Origin: Streptomyces uncialis | Lineage (GTDB): Bacteria; Actinomycetota; Actinomycetes; Streptomycetales; Streptomycetaceae | Length of the DNA: 64,000 nucleotides | Reading direction: 5' to 3' | Assembly: GCF_001905345.1 (NCBI RefSeq) | Contig: NZ_LFBV01000001.1 | Span: forward strand, 1,127,321-1,191,320 | Shown here: positions 19,047 through 28,188 of the stretch, piece by piece | Numbering within the stretch: position 1 is the stretch's first letter | Layout of the letters: every line of letters starts with the position of its first letter | Program-made: the position numbers and the translations under genes | The notes under the pieces: generated by a model | What the model was told of the DNA's origin: nothing | Databases searched by the model: none | Seen by the model: the letters and a program-made list of their open reading frames with translations, nothing else

Positions 19047-19080
19047 GGGGCCGTCCGCCATCCGTGGTGCGGACGGCCCC
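19047..19080 (+). terminator. ndh terminator hairpin
   Basis: Perfect 12-bp stem GGGGCCGTCCGC/GCGGACGGCCCC with a 10-nt loop, 17 bp after the ndh stop, followed by CCTTCG. Confidence 0.85.
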
Positions 19081-19099
19081 CTTCGCGTCCCGCCCCCCG

Positions 19100-19580
19100 C
19101 GTTTCCTGTGCTGGGCGTACTCCGTTCCCGTGCCGTCGCTCGGTGGTTTCGCGCAGTTCCCCGCGCCCCTTTGGGGCGCGTTCTGTCTGTTCTTCGGGGC
19201 GGGGCCGGTCGGGATTCTCCGTCCTCGCTCCAACGCGCTCGGTCGGACGTCCCTCTTGTCCTGCTGAAGAGCATCGGAGTCTGCGGGCAGAGATTCCCGC
19301 CCACCCCCTCCCGCAGCAGCGCGAGTCCGCGAGGAGGGGGGTGCCCCTTCAGGGGCGCGGGGAACTGCGCGAAAACGAGGACCGGCCCGCCCCCGACGAA
19401 CTACCCGAAGGGGCAGCATCCAGGGGCGCGGGGAACTGCGCACCCCACGAGCGACGGCACAGGGACAAGTCCGCCCAGCACAGGTGACCCAGGGGCGCGG
19501 GGAACTGCGCACCCACGGACGACCCGCACAGGGACAAGTGCGCCCAGCACAGGGAACTCGGAAGCGCGAGCGAAGGCGAC
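19100..19580. repeat. Composite intergenic repeat, copy 3
   Basis: This copy lies between the ndh terminator and the cfa-like gene. The left arm is reversed (CTGGGCGTACTCCGTTCCC, GCAGTTCCCCGCGCCCC). The core spans 19151-19321 and includes a hairpin at 19162-19180. The right arm has three forward cores at about 19353-19369, 19424-19440 and 19495-19510, then GGAAGCGCGAGCGAAGGCGA. It is the shortest of the three composite copies. Confidence 0.85.
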
Positions 19581-19723
19581 CTGCGAAGGCGACTCGTTCC
19601 GCCACCCGGACGGTGCTGGCGGGATTTGTGCGCCACGAGGAATCAACGGGACTGAAACCCCCGCACACCGGTGTTTACGTGGTGAAGAGCCGTTCGACGG
19701 CCCCGCACCACGGAGGCACACCG

Positions 19724-21058
19724 ATGCAGGACACCGCCCTCAGACTGAAGAACCTCACGGAGCGCCTCCTGGGCGCCCCGCTCCCGCTCCGTATCCGCGC
19801 CTGGGACGGCACGGAGGCGGGCCCCCCGGCCCCCGCCCCCGTCCTGGTGATCCGTCACCGCCGCGCACTGCGCAGACTGTTGTGGAAGCCGGGGGAGCTG
19901 GGCCTGGCCCGCGGCTGGGTCGCGGGTGACCTTGACCTCGACGGTGATCTGTACGAGGCCCTGAACCGGCTCGCCGGTATCCTCTGGGAGCGCCCGGAAG
20001 GCGCCCCGGGCCTCACCCACGCCCTGCGGGACCCCGGGTTCCGCACCGCGGTCCGCGGCTTCGCCGCCCTCGCGGGGCCCTTCCCGCCGCCACCTCCACC
20101 TCGTGAGGAACGCCGCGGCCGCGGACGGCTGCATCTGCACACCCGCCGCAGCGACAAGCAGGCCGTCAGCCACCACTACGACGTCGGCAACGACTTCTAC
20201 GAACTCGTCCTCGGCCCGTCGATGGTCTACTCGTGCGCCTATTGGGACAACCCCGGCCAGGGCGGCGGCACCCTGGAGGACGCCCAGCGCGACAAGCTCG
20301 AACTCGTCGCGCGCAAGCTCGCCCTGCGCCCCGGCGCGCGTCTGCTGGACGTGGGCTGCGGCTGGGGCTCCATGGCGATCCACGCGGCCCGTGAGCACGG
20401 CGCCCAGGTCGTCGGGATCACCCTGTCGCAGGAGCAGGCCGCGTACGCCCGTAAGCGGGTCGCCGACGAGGGGCTGACGGACCGGGTGGAGATCCGGGTC
20501 CAGGACTACCGGGACGTCAGGGACGGGCCGTACGACGCGATCTCCTCGATCGGGATGGCGGAGCATGTCGGCGCCGAGCGGTACCTGGAGTACTCCCGGC
20601 ATCTGCACGGCCTGCTGCGGCCCGGCGGACGGCTCCTGAACCACCAGATCGCCCGTCCGCCGCGCACCGACGAGACGGCTTACCACGTGGACGAGTTCAT
20701 CGACGCGTACGTCTTCCCCGGCGGGGAGCTCGCCCCCGTCGGGACGACCGTCGGGCTGCTGGAGCGGGCCGGGTTCGAGGTCCGGGACCTGGAGTCGATC
20801 CGGGAGCACTACGCCCTCACCCTGCGCGGCTGGGTCGCCCAGCTGGAGGCCCACTGGGCCGCGGCGGTCCGCCTCACCTCACCGGGCCGGGCGCGGGTGT
20901 GGCGGCTCTACATGGCCGCGTCCGCGCTGGCCTTCGAACGCAACCGGATCGGCGTCAACCAGATCCTCGCCGTCCGCACCCCGGAGTCGGGCGCCTCGGG
21001 TCTGCCGCGCCGCCCCCGGGTGTGGACCGAGGAGGGCCCGCTGCCCGCGACCGGCTGA
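19724..21058 (+). CDS. Cyclopropane-fatty-acyl-phospholipid synthase family methyltransferase
   Basis: A SAM-dependent enzyme of 444 residues that would transfer a methylene or methyl group to unsaturated acyl chains in membrane phospholipids. ATG at 19724 is chosen because GGAGG sits seven bases upstream; the frame upstream reads through repeat sequence. Residues about 1-130 are the lipid-binding region of the family (RALRRLLWKPGELGLARGWV), followed by a Pro-rich and basic linker. SKQAVSHHYDVGNDFYELVLG-type sequence opens the catalytic domain. Motif I is LDVGCGWG at 208-215, then SIGMAEHVG. The terminal region RLYMAASALAFERNRIGVNQ matches CFA synthases. It may make cyclopropane or methyl-branched lipids. 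Confidence 0.9.
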   Translation: MQDTALRLKNLTERLLGAPLPLRIRAWDGTEAGPPAPAPVLVIRHRRALRRLLWKPGELGLARGWVAGDLDLDGDLYEALNRLAGILWERPEGAPGLTHALRDPGFRTAVRGFAALAGPFPPPPPPREERRGRGRLHLHTRRSDKQAVSHHYDVGNDFYELVLGPSMVYSCAYWDNPGQGGGTLEDAQRDKLELVARKLALRPGARLLDVGCGWGSMAIHAAREHGAQVVGITLSQEQAAYARKRVADEGLTDRVEIRVQDYRDVRDGPYDAISSIGMAEHVGAERYLEYSRHLHGLLRPGGRLLNHQIARPPRTDETAYHVDEFIDAYVFPGGELAPVGTTVGLLERAGFEVRDLESIREHYALTLRGWVAQLEAHWAAAVRLTSPGRARVWRLYMAASALAFERNRIGVNQILAVRTPESGASGLPRRPRVWTEEGPLPATG

Positions 21059-21095
21059 ACCGCGACCCGCGCGCGGAGACGGTCGGGCCGTACGA

Positions 21096-21134
21096 CAGGG
21101 CCCCGGCGCCGGGATGTCCGGTGCCGGGGCCCTG
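21096..21134. terminator. Bidirectional terminator between cfa-like and ABC permease
   Basis: Perfect 12-bp stem CAGGGCCCCGGC/GCCGGGGCCCTG with a 15-nt loop, located between the convergent ends at 21058 and 21172, so it can serve both genes. Confidence 0.8.
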
Positions 21135-21171
21135 GGAGCGGCCTGCCGGGAGGGGGGGTGTCCCGGGGCGG

Positions 21172-23706
21172 CTACTCCGTCTTGATGGCCGTCAGCATGT
21201 TCAGCCTGGCGGCGCTGCGCGCGGGCCACATGGCGGCGAGGACGCCCACCAGTCCGGCCAGCAGCAGGAACAGTCCGATCCGGCCCCACGGCAGGATCAG
21301 CTCGTAGTCGGGGATGCTGCCCCTGATCGTCTCGCCGATGGCCCAGCCGAGGAAGGCGCCGAGCACGATCCCGACGAGCGCGCCGAACAGCGAGATCACG
21401 ATCGCCTCCAGCCGGATCATCCGCTTCACCCGGGCCCGGTCCAGACCGATGGCCCGCAGCATGCCGATCTCCTGCTGACGCTCGAACACGGACATCGCGA
21501 GGGTGTTGACGACCCCGAGGACCGCGATGATCAGGGCCATCCCGAGCAGGCCGTACATGATGTTCAGCATCATGTTGATGATGCCGCTGAGCATCTCGCG
21601 GATGTCCTGCTTGTCGGAGACGGTGATCCCCGGGTTGTTGCCGAGGGCGTCGACCAGGGCCTGCTCGTTGGCCGCGGTCTCACCGCCGTCCATCTTGACC
21701 CAGATCTCGCGGATGTCGGGCTTCTCCTCGTAGGGAGCGAGCATCTCGCGGGGCAGGACGTACGGGGAGACGAACTCGTTCTCCTCGACGATCGCGCCGA
21801 TCGTCAGCTTCTTGGTGTCCTTCTTGCCCAGCCCGTCGAAGGTGACGGGGACCGTGTCCCCGGCCTTCCAGCCGTTGCTGTCGGCCGTCTTCTCGGCGAC
21901 CGCGATCTGGCCCTTGGCGAGGTTGCCCATGGAGCCGGAGACGACCGGCAGGTTGAAGACCTTGTCCACCGCGTCACCGGACACCCCGGACGCGGCGACG
22001 TCCTCGCCGTCGACCTTCACGAAGGACGCCTGCTGCGGGGAGATGGCCTCGACGCCCTTGGCCTTCTTCATCGCGGTGAGCGCCGACTCGTCCAGCGCAT
22101 GGCCGCTGGACATGGTGACGGAGTAGTCGGCGCGCATGTTGTCGGTGGTCGTCCGGTCGATGGCCTGGCCGATGGTGGCACCGAGCACGGTCAGACCGGT
22201 GACCAGGGTCAGTCCGATGGCGAGCGCGGAAGCGGTGGCTCCGGTACGGCGCGGGTTGCGGACCGCGTTCTGCGCGGCGAGCTTGCCGGCGACCCCGAAG
22301 CCCCTCGTGAGGAACGGACGGATCACCGCGATGACCGGGTGGGCCAGCTGCGGGATGAGGACGATGACACCGATCAGGGCCAGGAACGCGCCCAACCCGA
22401 TGATCATGCGTCCGGACCCGCCGTCCTCGGCGGCGGCACCGGCGGTGATCGCCACGGCACCGGCCGCGGTGAGGACGGCGCCGATGATGTTGCGGACCAG
22501 CAGGGACTTGGCGGACGCCGTCGCGTGGACGCTGCTCATCGCGGCGACCGGCGGGATCTTCGCGGCGCGGCGGGCGGGCAGCCAGGCGGCGAGGACGGTG
22601 ACCGCGACCCCGACACCGAGCGCGGCGAGCACGGCGGTCGGGCTGATGACGAGCGGGCCGGCCGGGATCTTGAGGTCGAAGGAGTTCATGACGGAGCGCA
22701 GGCCCGTGGCGAGACCGAGGCCCACCCCGAAGCCGACGACCGAGGCGAGCACCCCGACGACCAGCGCCTCCATGATGACCGACCGCTTGACCTGCGGCCG
22801 GGAGGCACCGACGGCCCGCATCAGGGCCAGCTCACGGGTCCGCTGGGCGACCAGCATGGTGAAGGTGTTGGCGATGAGGAAGATCCCGACGAACAGCGCG
22901 ATACCGGCGAAGGCCAGCAGCATGGTGTTCATGCTGCTCATGCCGGACTCGATGTCCCTCGCCTCGTCGGCCGCCCACTCGTCGGCGGTCTTGGCGACCG
23001 AGTCCTTCGGCAGCAGCGGCTCGACACCGTCGAGGACGCGGTCGGCGGACGCACCGGACTCGGCGGCGACGCTGAGGGAGTGGAAGTAGCCGGGCCGCAG
23101 GTACTGCTCCTGCGCGACGGCGGTGTCGAAGAGGACGAGGCTGCCGCCCGCGTTGACCGCGCCGTCCTCGGTGGTGAAGATCCCGGCGAGGGCGAACTCG
23201 CGCACCGGTCCGGTGGTCGCGACCCGCACGGTGTCACCGACCTGGTAGTTCCCCTTGTCGGCGGTCGCCTTGTCCAGGGCGATCTGGCTGCCCTTCACGG
23301 GGCCGTCGCCCTCGGTGAAGTCGTAGGCGGTGTCCTTGCCGTCCTTGCCCGGGGCGAAGTTGCTGCCCCTGTTGGACCAGCCCACCCCGATCAGCTTGCC
23401 GTCCTCGTCGGCGACCCCGGCGAAGCCGGAGGCCCGGCCGGTGACCCCGGTGACCCCGTCCAGGCCCTCGATCTTCTTCAGGGCGGACGCCGGTATGCCG
23501 GCCTCCTGCCCGTCGCGGGCGGGTGACTCGACGGCGACGGCGATGTTGTCGTAGCTCTTGGCGGACTGGTTGCGGAAGGCGTTGCCGAGGGTGTCGGTGA
23601 AGACCAGGGTGCCGGAGACGAACGCGACGCCGAGCATGACGGCGAGCACGGTCATCAGCAGCCTGGCCTTGTGCGCGAGTACGTTGCGCAAGGCGGTACG
23701 GAACAT
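21172..23706 (-). CDS. ABC transporter permease, double FtsX/MacB type
   Basis: An 844-residue membrane permease that pairs with the ATPase encoded just upstream. It begins with a membrane helix (ARLLMTVLAVMLGVAFVSGT), then a large extracytoplasmic MacB-like domain (about 45-245). A first FtsX block follows (FAGIALFVGIFLIANTFTML, AQRTRELALMRAVGASRPQV). A middle helix leads to a second periplasmic domain, and a second FtsX block near the end (LGMALIIAVLGVVNTLAMSV, ERQQEIGMLRAIGLDRARVK). This layout is typical of lipoprotein or antimicrobial exporters in Gram-positives. The start is 57 bp from the ATPase stop. The exported substrate is unknown. Confidence 0.93.
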   Translation of the reverse strand: MFRTALRNVLAHKARLLMTVLAVMLGVAFVSGTLVFTDTLGNAFRNQSAKSYDNIAVAVESPARDGQEAGIPASALKKIEGLDGVTGVTGRASGFAGVADEDGKLIGVGWSNRGSNFAPGKDGKDTAYDFTEGDGPVKGSQIALDKATADKGNYQVGDTVRVATTGPVREFALAGIFTTEDGAVNAGGSLVLFDTAVAQEQYLRPGYFHSLSVAAESGASADRVLDGVEPLLPKDSVAKTADEWAADEARDIESGMSSMNTMLLAFAGIALFVGIFLIANTFTMLVAQRTRELALMRAVGASRPQVKRSVIMEALVVGVLASVVGFGVGLGLATGLRSVMNSFDLKIPAGPLVISPTAVLAALGVGVAVTVLAAWLPARRAAKIPPVAAMSSVHATASAKSLLVRNIIGAVLTAAGAVAITAGAAAEDGGSGRMIIGLGAFLALIGVIVLIPQLAHPVIAVIRPFLTRGFGVAGKLAAQNAVRNPRRTGATASALAIGLTLVTGLTVLGATIGQAIDRTTTDNMRADYSVTMSSGHALDESALTAMKKAKGVEAISPQQASFVKVDGEDVAASGVSGDAVDKVFNLPVVSGSMGNLAKGQIAVAEKTADSNGWKAGDTVPVTFDGLGKKDTKKLTIGAIVEENEFVSPYVLPREMLAPYEEKPDIREIWVKMDGGETAANEQALVDALGNNPGITVSDKQDIREMLSGIINMMLNIMYGLLGMALIIAVLGVVNTLAMSVFERQQEIGMLRAIGLDRARVKRMIRLEAIVISLFGALVGIVLGAFLGWAIGETIRGSIPDYELILPWGRIGLFLLLAGLVGVLAAMWPARSAARLNMLTAIKTE

Positions 23707-23763
23707 GTGGTGTGTGTCCTGTGGTGGGAGCCGGGGGGCCGGCTGGCTACGGGGCGTCGGGGA

Positions 23764-24534
23764 TCAGCTGGTGCGGCCCTTGGCGTCGAACGCCTTCATC
23801 CGGTCGAGGACGGCGTCGGCGCTGGGGCTGAGCAGCTGGTCGACGATGCGGCCGTCGGCGAGGAACACCACGCGGTCCGCGTAGGAGGCGGCGACCGGGT
23901 CATGGGTCACCATGACGACGGTCTGGCCCAGCTCGCGCACCGAGTTGCGCAGGAAGCCGAGGACCTCGGCGCCGGAGCGCGAGTCGAGGTTCCCGGTGGG
24001 CTCGTCACCGAAGATGATCTCCGGCCGGGAGGCCAGGGCGCGGGCGACGGCGACGCGCTGCTGCTGGCCGCCGGACAGCTCGGTGGGCCGGTGGCCGAGC
24101 CGGTCCCGAAGACCGACCATGTCGATCACGGACTGGAGCCACAGCTTGTCCGGCTTGCGGCCCGCGATGTCCATCGGCAGTGTGATGTTCTCCAGCGCCG
24201 TCAGCGTCGGCAGCAGGTTGAACGCCTGGAAGATGAAGCCGATCTTGTCCCGGCGGAGCTGGGTGAGCTGCTTGTCCTTCAGCGTCCCCAGCTCGGTGTC
24301 ACCGATCCGCACCGAGCCGCCGCTGAAGCTGTCCAGCCCGGCCACACAGTGCATCAGGGTCGACTTGCCCGAGCCCGACGGGCCCATGATCGCGGTGAAC
24401 TGCCCCTGGTGGAAGTCGATGGACACCCGGTCCAGTGCGACCACCTTGGTCTCGCCCTGGCCGTAGACCTTGCTCAGATCCGCGGCCCGAGCGGCCACGG
24501 CGGTGGCCCGGTCGGCGATGGGGGTGGTGGTCAC
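23764..24534 (-). CDS. ABC transporter ATP-binding protein, LolD/MacB type
   Basis: This 256-residue ATPase energises the permease downstream. Walker A is GPSGSGKST at 51-59. The Q-loop is FIFQAFNLLP, the signature is LSGGQQQRVAVARAL, and Walker B is IIFGDEPTGNLDS, with the H-loop in VVMVTHDPVAASYADR. The FQAFNLLP and PTGNLDS stretches place it in the MacB/LolD/FtsE branch that works with FtsX-type permeases. It is the first gene of a two-gene operon. Translation starts at an ATG preceded by GGAGCGTCCTCCCGTG-like sequence. The gene upstream on the other strand (24841) is divergent. Confidence 0.95.
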   Translation of the reverse strand: MTTTPIADRATAVAARAADLSKVYGQGETKVVALDRVSIDFHQGQFTAIMGPSGSGKSTLMHCVAGLDSFSGGSVRIGDTELGTLKDKQLTQLRRDKIGFIFQAFNLLPTLTALENITLPMDIAGRKPDKLWLQSVIDMVGLRDRLGHRPTELSGGQQQRVAVARALASRPEIIFGDEPTGNLDSRSGAEVLGFLRNSVRELGQTVVMVTHDPVAASYADRVVFLADGRIVDQLLSPSADAVLDRMKAFDAKGRTS

Positions 24535-24840
24535 GGGAGGACGCTCCTGTCGGATCGGCGGGTGATGACTCCATCGTCGCGGCCGTCCCGCCGTCTGTAG
24601 TCAGCCGTTGTTCCGGTTCCGGGGACAGCCTTCGGTCGGACCCCGCGCCGTGCTGTCATACCTGGGGATGACCCCCGACCCCGACCCGCTACGCCTTCCG
24701 GCGGGGGGCGGCGATCGGCCGGGAGCCGTTTCCCCTGGTGGGCGCGGTGCCCGGGCGGCGGCCCTGTCAGTGGGGTGGTGCAGGGTGACCGATGGACGCG
24801 CCGTCCGGGCCGTCCGTCCGCAGCGCGACAAGGAGCCACG
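24535..24840. other. Divergent intergenic region
   Basis: About 300 bases between the ABC ATPase and the DUF5713 gene. No gene is supported; promoters for both directions are expected here, but no clear -10/-35 pair was identified by eye. Confidence 0.4.
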
Positions 24841-25182
24841 ATGCCGGTCACCGACTGGACGATCGACGGGTACGAGCCACTGGGCGGGATGTACGACGAC
24901 CCGTTCTTCCCGGACCACCTCGTCGACCGCGGCAAGGCGATCCTGCACCGCTTGTCGACACGTATCGCCGCCGCGCCGCCCGCGGACCTCACCGCCCTGT
25001 ACGCGCTCACGGCGGCGGCGACCGAGGAGTTCAACGCGCTGGAGGCCGCGTTCGACGAGGCCGGCAGCGAGCTGGAGACGGTGGCCCGGGAGGAGATCGG
25101 CGAGGCGTTCCACATGCTGGCGCTGGCGCACGGCTACCAGGACGCGGACCCGGAGAAACTGATCGCCGCCCGCGACTGGTGA
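24841..25182 (+). CDS. DUF5713 family protein
   Basis: A small acidic protein of 113 residues. ATG at 24841 follows AAGGAG at a good distance. Family-like blocks are LGGMYDDPFFPDHLVDRGKAIL, split here by conserved Tyr and Asp residues, ADLTALYALTAAATEEFNAL, and VAREEIGEAFHMLALAHGY, ending in LIAARDW. The family is common in Streptomyces and other bacteria, but its function is not known. No signal peptide or membrane segment is present, so it should be cytosolic and helical. A hairpin follows the stop, so it is probably monocistronic. Confidence 0.85.
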   Translation: MPVTDWTIDGYEPLGGMYDDPFFPDHLVDRGKAILHRLSTRIAAAPPADLTALYALTAAATEEFNALEAAFDEAGSELETVAREEIGEAFHMLALAHGYQDADPEKLIAARDW

Positions 25183-25199
25183 CCCGCCGGACGGCGGGT
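25182..25199 (+). terminator. Short hairpin after DUF5713 gene
   Basis: ACCCGCCG/CGGCGGGT, 8 bp with a nominal 2-nt gap, starting at the stop codon. The tight loop means the last pairs probably open. Confidence 0.45.
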
Positions 25200-25514
25200 G
25201 CGGGGAGCTGGTGAAGATCACGCGAAGGGTTCGCGGGGGCGTGTGGGGGGCGATCATGAGCCGTTCCGCGCGCCCCCGTGGCTGAAATATCATGCGCGCG
25301 GCTCGGCGTTTCACCGCGCGGACGGTGAAATTCCGTCATTCCGTACGGGTCTTGGGACCCCTCGGGGAGGGCGGTGTTCTGAGCGGGTACGGCCGCCGCG
25401 CGTGTCTGATGCTCCCTCAGACCTCAATAAAATCAGACAACATCGGGCTGGGCGTCGGCTGTTCGGGCTACCCGTCCGGATAGGCTCAGACCACTCGAAG
25501 CGCAGCCATGGCCT
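25200..25514. other. Leader and promoter region of bldA
   Basis: No gene is supported. The right half is unusually AT-rich for this genome (CAATAAAATCAGACAACATC). It has the word TCAGAC at 25417 and 25433, with an inverted GTCTGA at 25404. TAGGCT at 25481-25486 is a good -10 candidate for the tRNA, giving a start about 20-25 nt before its 5' end; no good -35 was found. Confidence 0.45.
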
Positions 25515-25597
25515 GCCCGGATGGTGGAATGCAGACACGGCGAGCTTAAACCTCGCTGCCCCACGCGGGCGTACCGGTTCAAGTCCGGTTCCGGGCA
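25515..25597 (+). tRNA. bldA: tRNA-Leu (UAA), bldA
   Basis: An 83-nt class II tRNA. The acceptor stem pairs GCCCGGA (25515-25521) with TCCGGGC (25590-25596), with discriminator A25597 and no encoded CCA. The anticodon stem GCGAG/CTCGC encloses CTTAAAC, giving anticodon UAA. A long variable arm follows, and the T arm is ACCGG-TTCAAGT-CCGGT. In Streptomyces this tRNA, bldA, is the only reader of UUA codons and gates development and antibiotic genes. The coding sequences annotated here showed no in-frame TTA by eye, as expected for housekeeping genes. Confidence 0.97.
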
Positions 25598-26365
25598 CAC
25601 TCCTTCACAGTCCCTCCTCATCAGGAGGGGCCGCCCGGTATCCACCGGCACGGAGGCCCACGCACCCGCCGTCGCTCCGCACGGGCCGCGCGCCCGTCCC
25701 GGGCAGGGGTCATCACCGCCCGGGACGAGACCGGGTGACGGCTGGTGAGCGTGACTGTTCGTGACGTGACGAGGCGTGAGATGCCTGGTTCTCCGGTACC
25801 CGTATCAGTTATGTGTGTGATGTCTGCGGCGTGCGTGATGTCGGCGGTGTCGGGATTGTCGTGGCGCCGGTGGGTGTCGGGGACGGTGCTGGTGCCCGGT
25901 GCGGTGTCGGCGGGGGCGGGGCTGGCGGAGGCTTCGTGACGCTGTGGTGCCGCTCCTCGTCGCGGTCCCTGTGTGTCGCCGCCTCCGCTCGTCGTGCGTG
26001 GCCCCCGCCGTGTGTGGACCCCCGCCGTGCGAGCGCGTGCCCGGGCGCGATCAGGTCGGGTCACCGCCGCACCGCTCCCCGGCCCGGCCGTACCGCTCAC
26101 CCGCCCGGCCGTACCGCCCGCCCGAACGGCGGAGCGGGCCCCCGTGTGACGGGGATGACACCTCCCGAGGGTGACCCGGTCCGGTTCCCCCGTGTGAACC
26201 CGGCGGAACCCGGGAACCCCACGGAAGGACGCGGGAACACACGGCGACGGCCGTACGTTCCTCCGTAACGGAAGGGGAAAGATCCTCCCTAGGCACTAGG
26301 AGGGATGCTTTGCCCGCACATTACTCTTGGGTCAAGGCCGCGCACGGCGGCCACGGAGGAGTGAG
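25598..26365. other. Long gap between bldA and BI-1 family gene
   Basis: About 770 bases with no supported gene. Small open frames (for example 25745-25939) have repetitive Val/Ser/Met composition and no ribosome site. The stretch 25790-25925 is rich in GTGTG and GGTGTCGG words. Near 26283-26304 lies CCTCCCTAG-GCA-CTAGGAGGG, a near-palindrome with one bulge that may be an operator for the downstream gene. GTCAAGG and CATTACT words follow. Confidence 0.5.
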
Positions 26366-27277
26366 ATGAGGAGCAGTAACCCGGTCTTCTCGCGTCGGGG
26401 GTTCAGCCGCGACAACGGCTACGCGGGCAACGGTGCCGCGCCGCAGGCCGGGGGACCCGCCGTCCAGACCCAGGGCAACCCGTACGCGCAGGGGGCGCCC
26501 GCGCAGACCGCGCCGACGAACCCCTACGCCCAGAACCCTTACGCCCAGCCGGACGGCCTCCAGGGCTCGGGCCCGCAGGCCCCGGCCGGCGCCGCGCGCA
26601 TGACGATGGACGACGTCATCATGCGCACGGGGACCACCCTCGGCATCCTCATCGTCACGGCCGCCCTCGCGTGGGCGCTGCTGCCGGTCGACGACGCGAA
26701 CATCGCGCGCTCCATCGGTGTCGCCGTCGTCGCGGGTCTCGCCGCGATGGTGCTCGGCCTGGTGCAGTCCTTCAAGCGCAAGGCGTCGCCCGCGCTGATC
26801 GTGACGTACGCCGCCCTGGAAGGTGTCTTCCTCGGCGTCATCTCCAGTTTCGTGGACAACCGCATCGCCGGTGGCGCCGCGATGCAGGCCGTCATCGGCA
26901 CCATGGCCGTCTTCGCGGGCGTGCTCATCGCCTACAAGGCGGGCTGGATCCGCGTCAACCGCCGCTTCTACGGCTTCGTGATGGCCGCGGCGCTCGGCTT
27001 CGTCCTGCTGATGGCCGTGAACCTGCTGTTCGCGGTGATCGGCGGCGGTGACGGCCTCGGCTTCCGCAGCGGCACGCTCGGCATCATCATGGGCATCGTC
27101 GGTGTCCTGCTCGGCGCCTGCTTCCTCGCCCTGGACTTCAAGCAGGTCGAGGACGGCATCGCCTACGGCGCCCCCCGCGAGGAGGCGTGGCTGGCGGCGT
27201 TCGGTATGACGCTGACGCTCGTCTGGATCTACATGGAGTTCCTGCGACTGATCGCGATCCTCCAGAGCAGCGACTGA
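26366..27277 (+). CDS. Bax inhibitor-1/YccA family membrane protein
   Basis: A 303-residue polytopic protein. ATG at 26366 follows CGGAGGA; an earlier GTG would add 13 Arg-rich residues without support. Residues 1-75 are cytoplasmic and low-complexity with NPYAQ repeats (NPYAQNPYAQ). Seven hydrophobic segments follow from about residue 88 (GILIVTAALAWALLP, VAVVAGLAAMVLGLV, LIVTYAALEGVFLGVI, and so on). The C-terminal pattern DFKQVEDGIAYGAPREEAW with WIYMEFLRLIAIL is the actinobacterial BaxI_1 signature. Distant relatives are pH-dependent Ca2+ leak channels; whether this one conducts ions is unknown. A 15-bp perfect hairpin ends the transcript. Confidence 0.92.
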   Translation: MRSSNPVFSRRGFSRDNGYAGNGAAPQAGGPAVQTQGNPYAQGAPAQTAPTNPYAQNPYAQPDGLQGSGPQAPAGAARMTMDDVIMRTGTTLGILIVTAALAWALLPVDDANIARSIGVAVVAGLAAMVLGLVQSFKRKASPALIVTYAALEGVFLGVISSFVDNRIAGGAAMQAVIGTMAVFAGVLIAYKAGWIRVNRRFYGFVMAAALGFVLLMAVNLLFAVIGGGDGLGFRSGTLGIIMGIVGVLLGACFLALDFKQVEDGIAYGAPREEAWLAAFGMTLTLVWIYMEFLRLIAILQSSD

Positions 27278-27345
27278 CCGGCGGCGACCGGTAGCGCGGC
27301 GACCGACAGGTCGTACGCGAGCCGCTTCGGCGGTGGAGCCCGGCG

Positions 27346-27377
27346 ACGGCCCCGCGAACCTCGGTTCGCGGGGCCGT
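27346..27377 (+). terminator. Terminator after BI-1 family gene
   Basis: Perfect 15-bp stem ACGGCCCCGCGAACC/GGTTCGCGGGGCCGT, 68 bp after the stop and before the convergent DUF4287-like gene end at 27452. It can act on both strands. Confidence 0.85.
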
Positions 27378-27451
27378 TCCCCGTTCGGTGGCCCACCGGC
27401 CGCCGGCCGATGTGTCCCGGGCCGGGTGGCCGTGACAGCGCGACGGCGCCG

Positions 27452-27682
27452 TCAGCGCAGTTTGCGTGCGGCCCTTCTCAGGTCGTACTCGTGGATGATC
27501 GCCTTCGCGTGGCCGTGCGCGAGGTCGTGCTCCGAACGCAGCCAGCTCACCTTCTCGTCGAAGCGGAAGAAAGCGGGGCCGTCCTCGACCGTGCGAAGCC
27601 ACTCGGAGACTTCACGGCCGGTGCAGTGCGGGATTCGGGCGAGCAGGTTGCGGTGGGTCTCCTCGGAGAAGACTGGTGGCAT
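27452..27682 (-). CDS. DUF4287-like small protein
   Basis: A 76-residue protein starting MPPVFSEETHRNLL. ATG at 27682 is chosen because CGGAGG lies just upstream; the frame is open further but lacks protein-like content. The pattern GREVSEWLRTVEDGP, FRFDEKVSWLRSEHDLAHGHA and AIIHEYDLRRAARKLR resembles DUF4287, small helical proteins with unknown role. The HGHA stretch near the C-terminus is the most characteristic part. It converges on the BI-1 family gene and diverges from the gene at 27786. No membrane or signal segment is visible. Confidence 0.75.
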   Translation of the reverse strand: MPPVFSEETHRNLLARIPHCTGREVSEWLRTVEDGPAFFRFDEKVSWLRSEHDLAHGHAKAIIHEYDLRRAARKLR

Positions 27683-27785
27683 CGGCGCCTCCGGACGCGT
27701 GCGGAATGGTCCGTCCTGTCCCGTCACCGTGCCTGAGAGCCCCGGCGTTGGCAACAGTGCCGCCCGGATCGCATAAGGTCGCACC

Positions 27786-28097
27786 GTGCTTGATACGACG
27801 CCGCTGACCGCCGCCGTGGACCGCTTCGCCGACCATCTGCGGGCCGCCCCGCAGAGCCGCCTCCAGCGCGGTGCGGCGGCCGAGGCACTGGGTCTGGCCA
27901 GGGAACTCTCCGCCCGCGCGCAGCACGCCGAGGACCCGGACCGCGAGCCGCGCCGGATGCCGGACGCCGGGATGTTCGCCGTCGCCGACCAGATCACCGT
28001 CGCCGGACGGGACCTCGCGGTGGTGCTCCGGGAACCCGGGGAACTCGCGGAGGCGGTCGCCCTGGTGGAGGAGGCGCAGAAGCGCGCCGGGGTGTGA
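27786..28097 (+). CDS. Conserved small hypothetical protein
   Basis: A 103-residue protein with a GTG start and AAGG upstream. It is helical and Ala-rich (AVDRFADHLRAAPQSRLQRG, ALGLARELSARAQHAE), with a middle stretch RRMPDAGMFAVADQITVAGRDL that looks globular. It is not recognised as a named family, though proteins of this kind are common beside DUF4287 genes in Streptomyces, from memory. It diverges from the 27682 gene with about 100 bp between them. Good codon bias supports a real gene. No signal peptide is present. Confidence 0.65.
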   Translation: MLDTTPLTAAVDRFADHLRAAPQSRLQRGAAAEALGLARELSARAQHAEDPDREPRRMPDAGMFAVADQITVAGRDLAVVLREPGELAEAVALVEEAQKRAGV

Positions 28098-28188
28098 ACG
28101 GGCCGCCGTGCGCGCCCGTCGCCACGCGGGCGCGCGGCCCGCGGAGGGCGGAGAGCGCAGGGGCGACGCTCGGCGCGGGGCTTGAGCA

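Noticed and set aside
25745..25939. Small protein gene downstream of bldA
   Set aside because: Repetitive Val/Ser/Met translation, no ribosome site, in a GTGTG-rich stretch.
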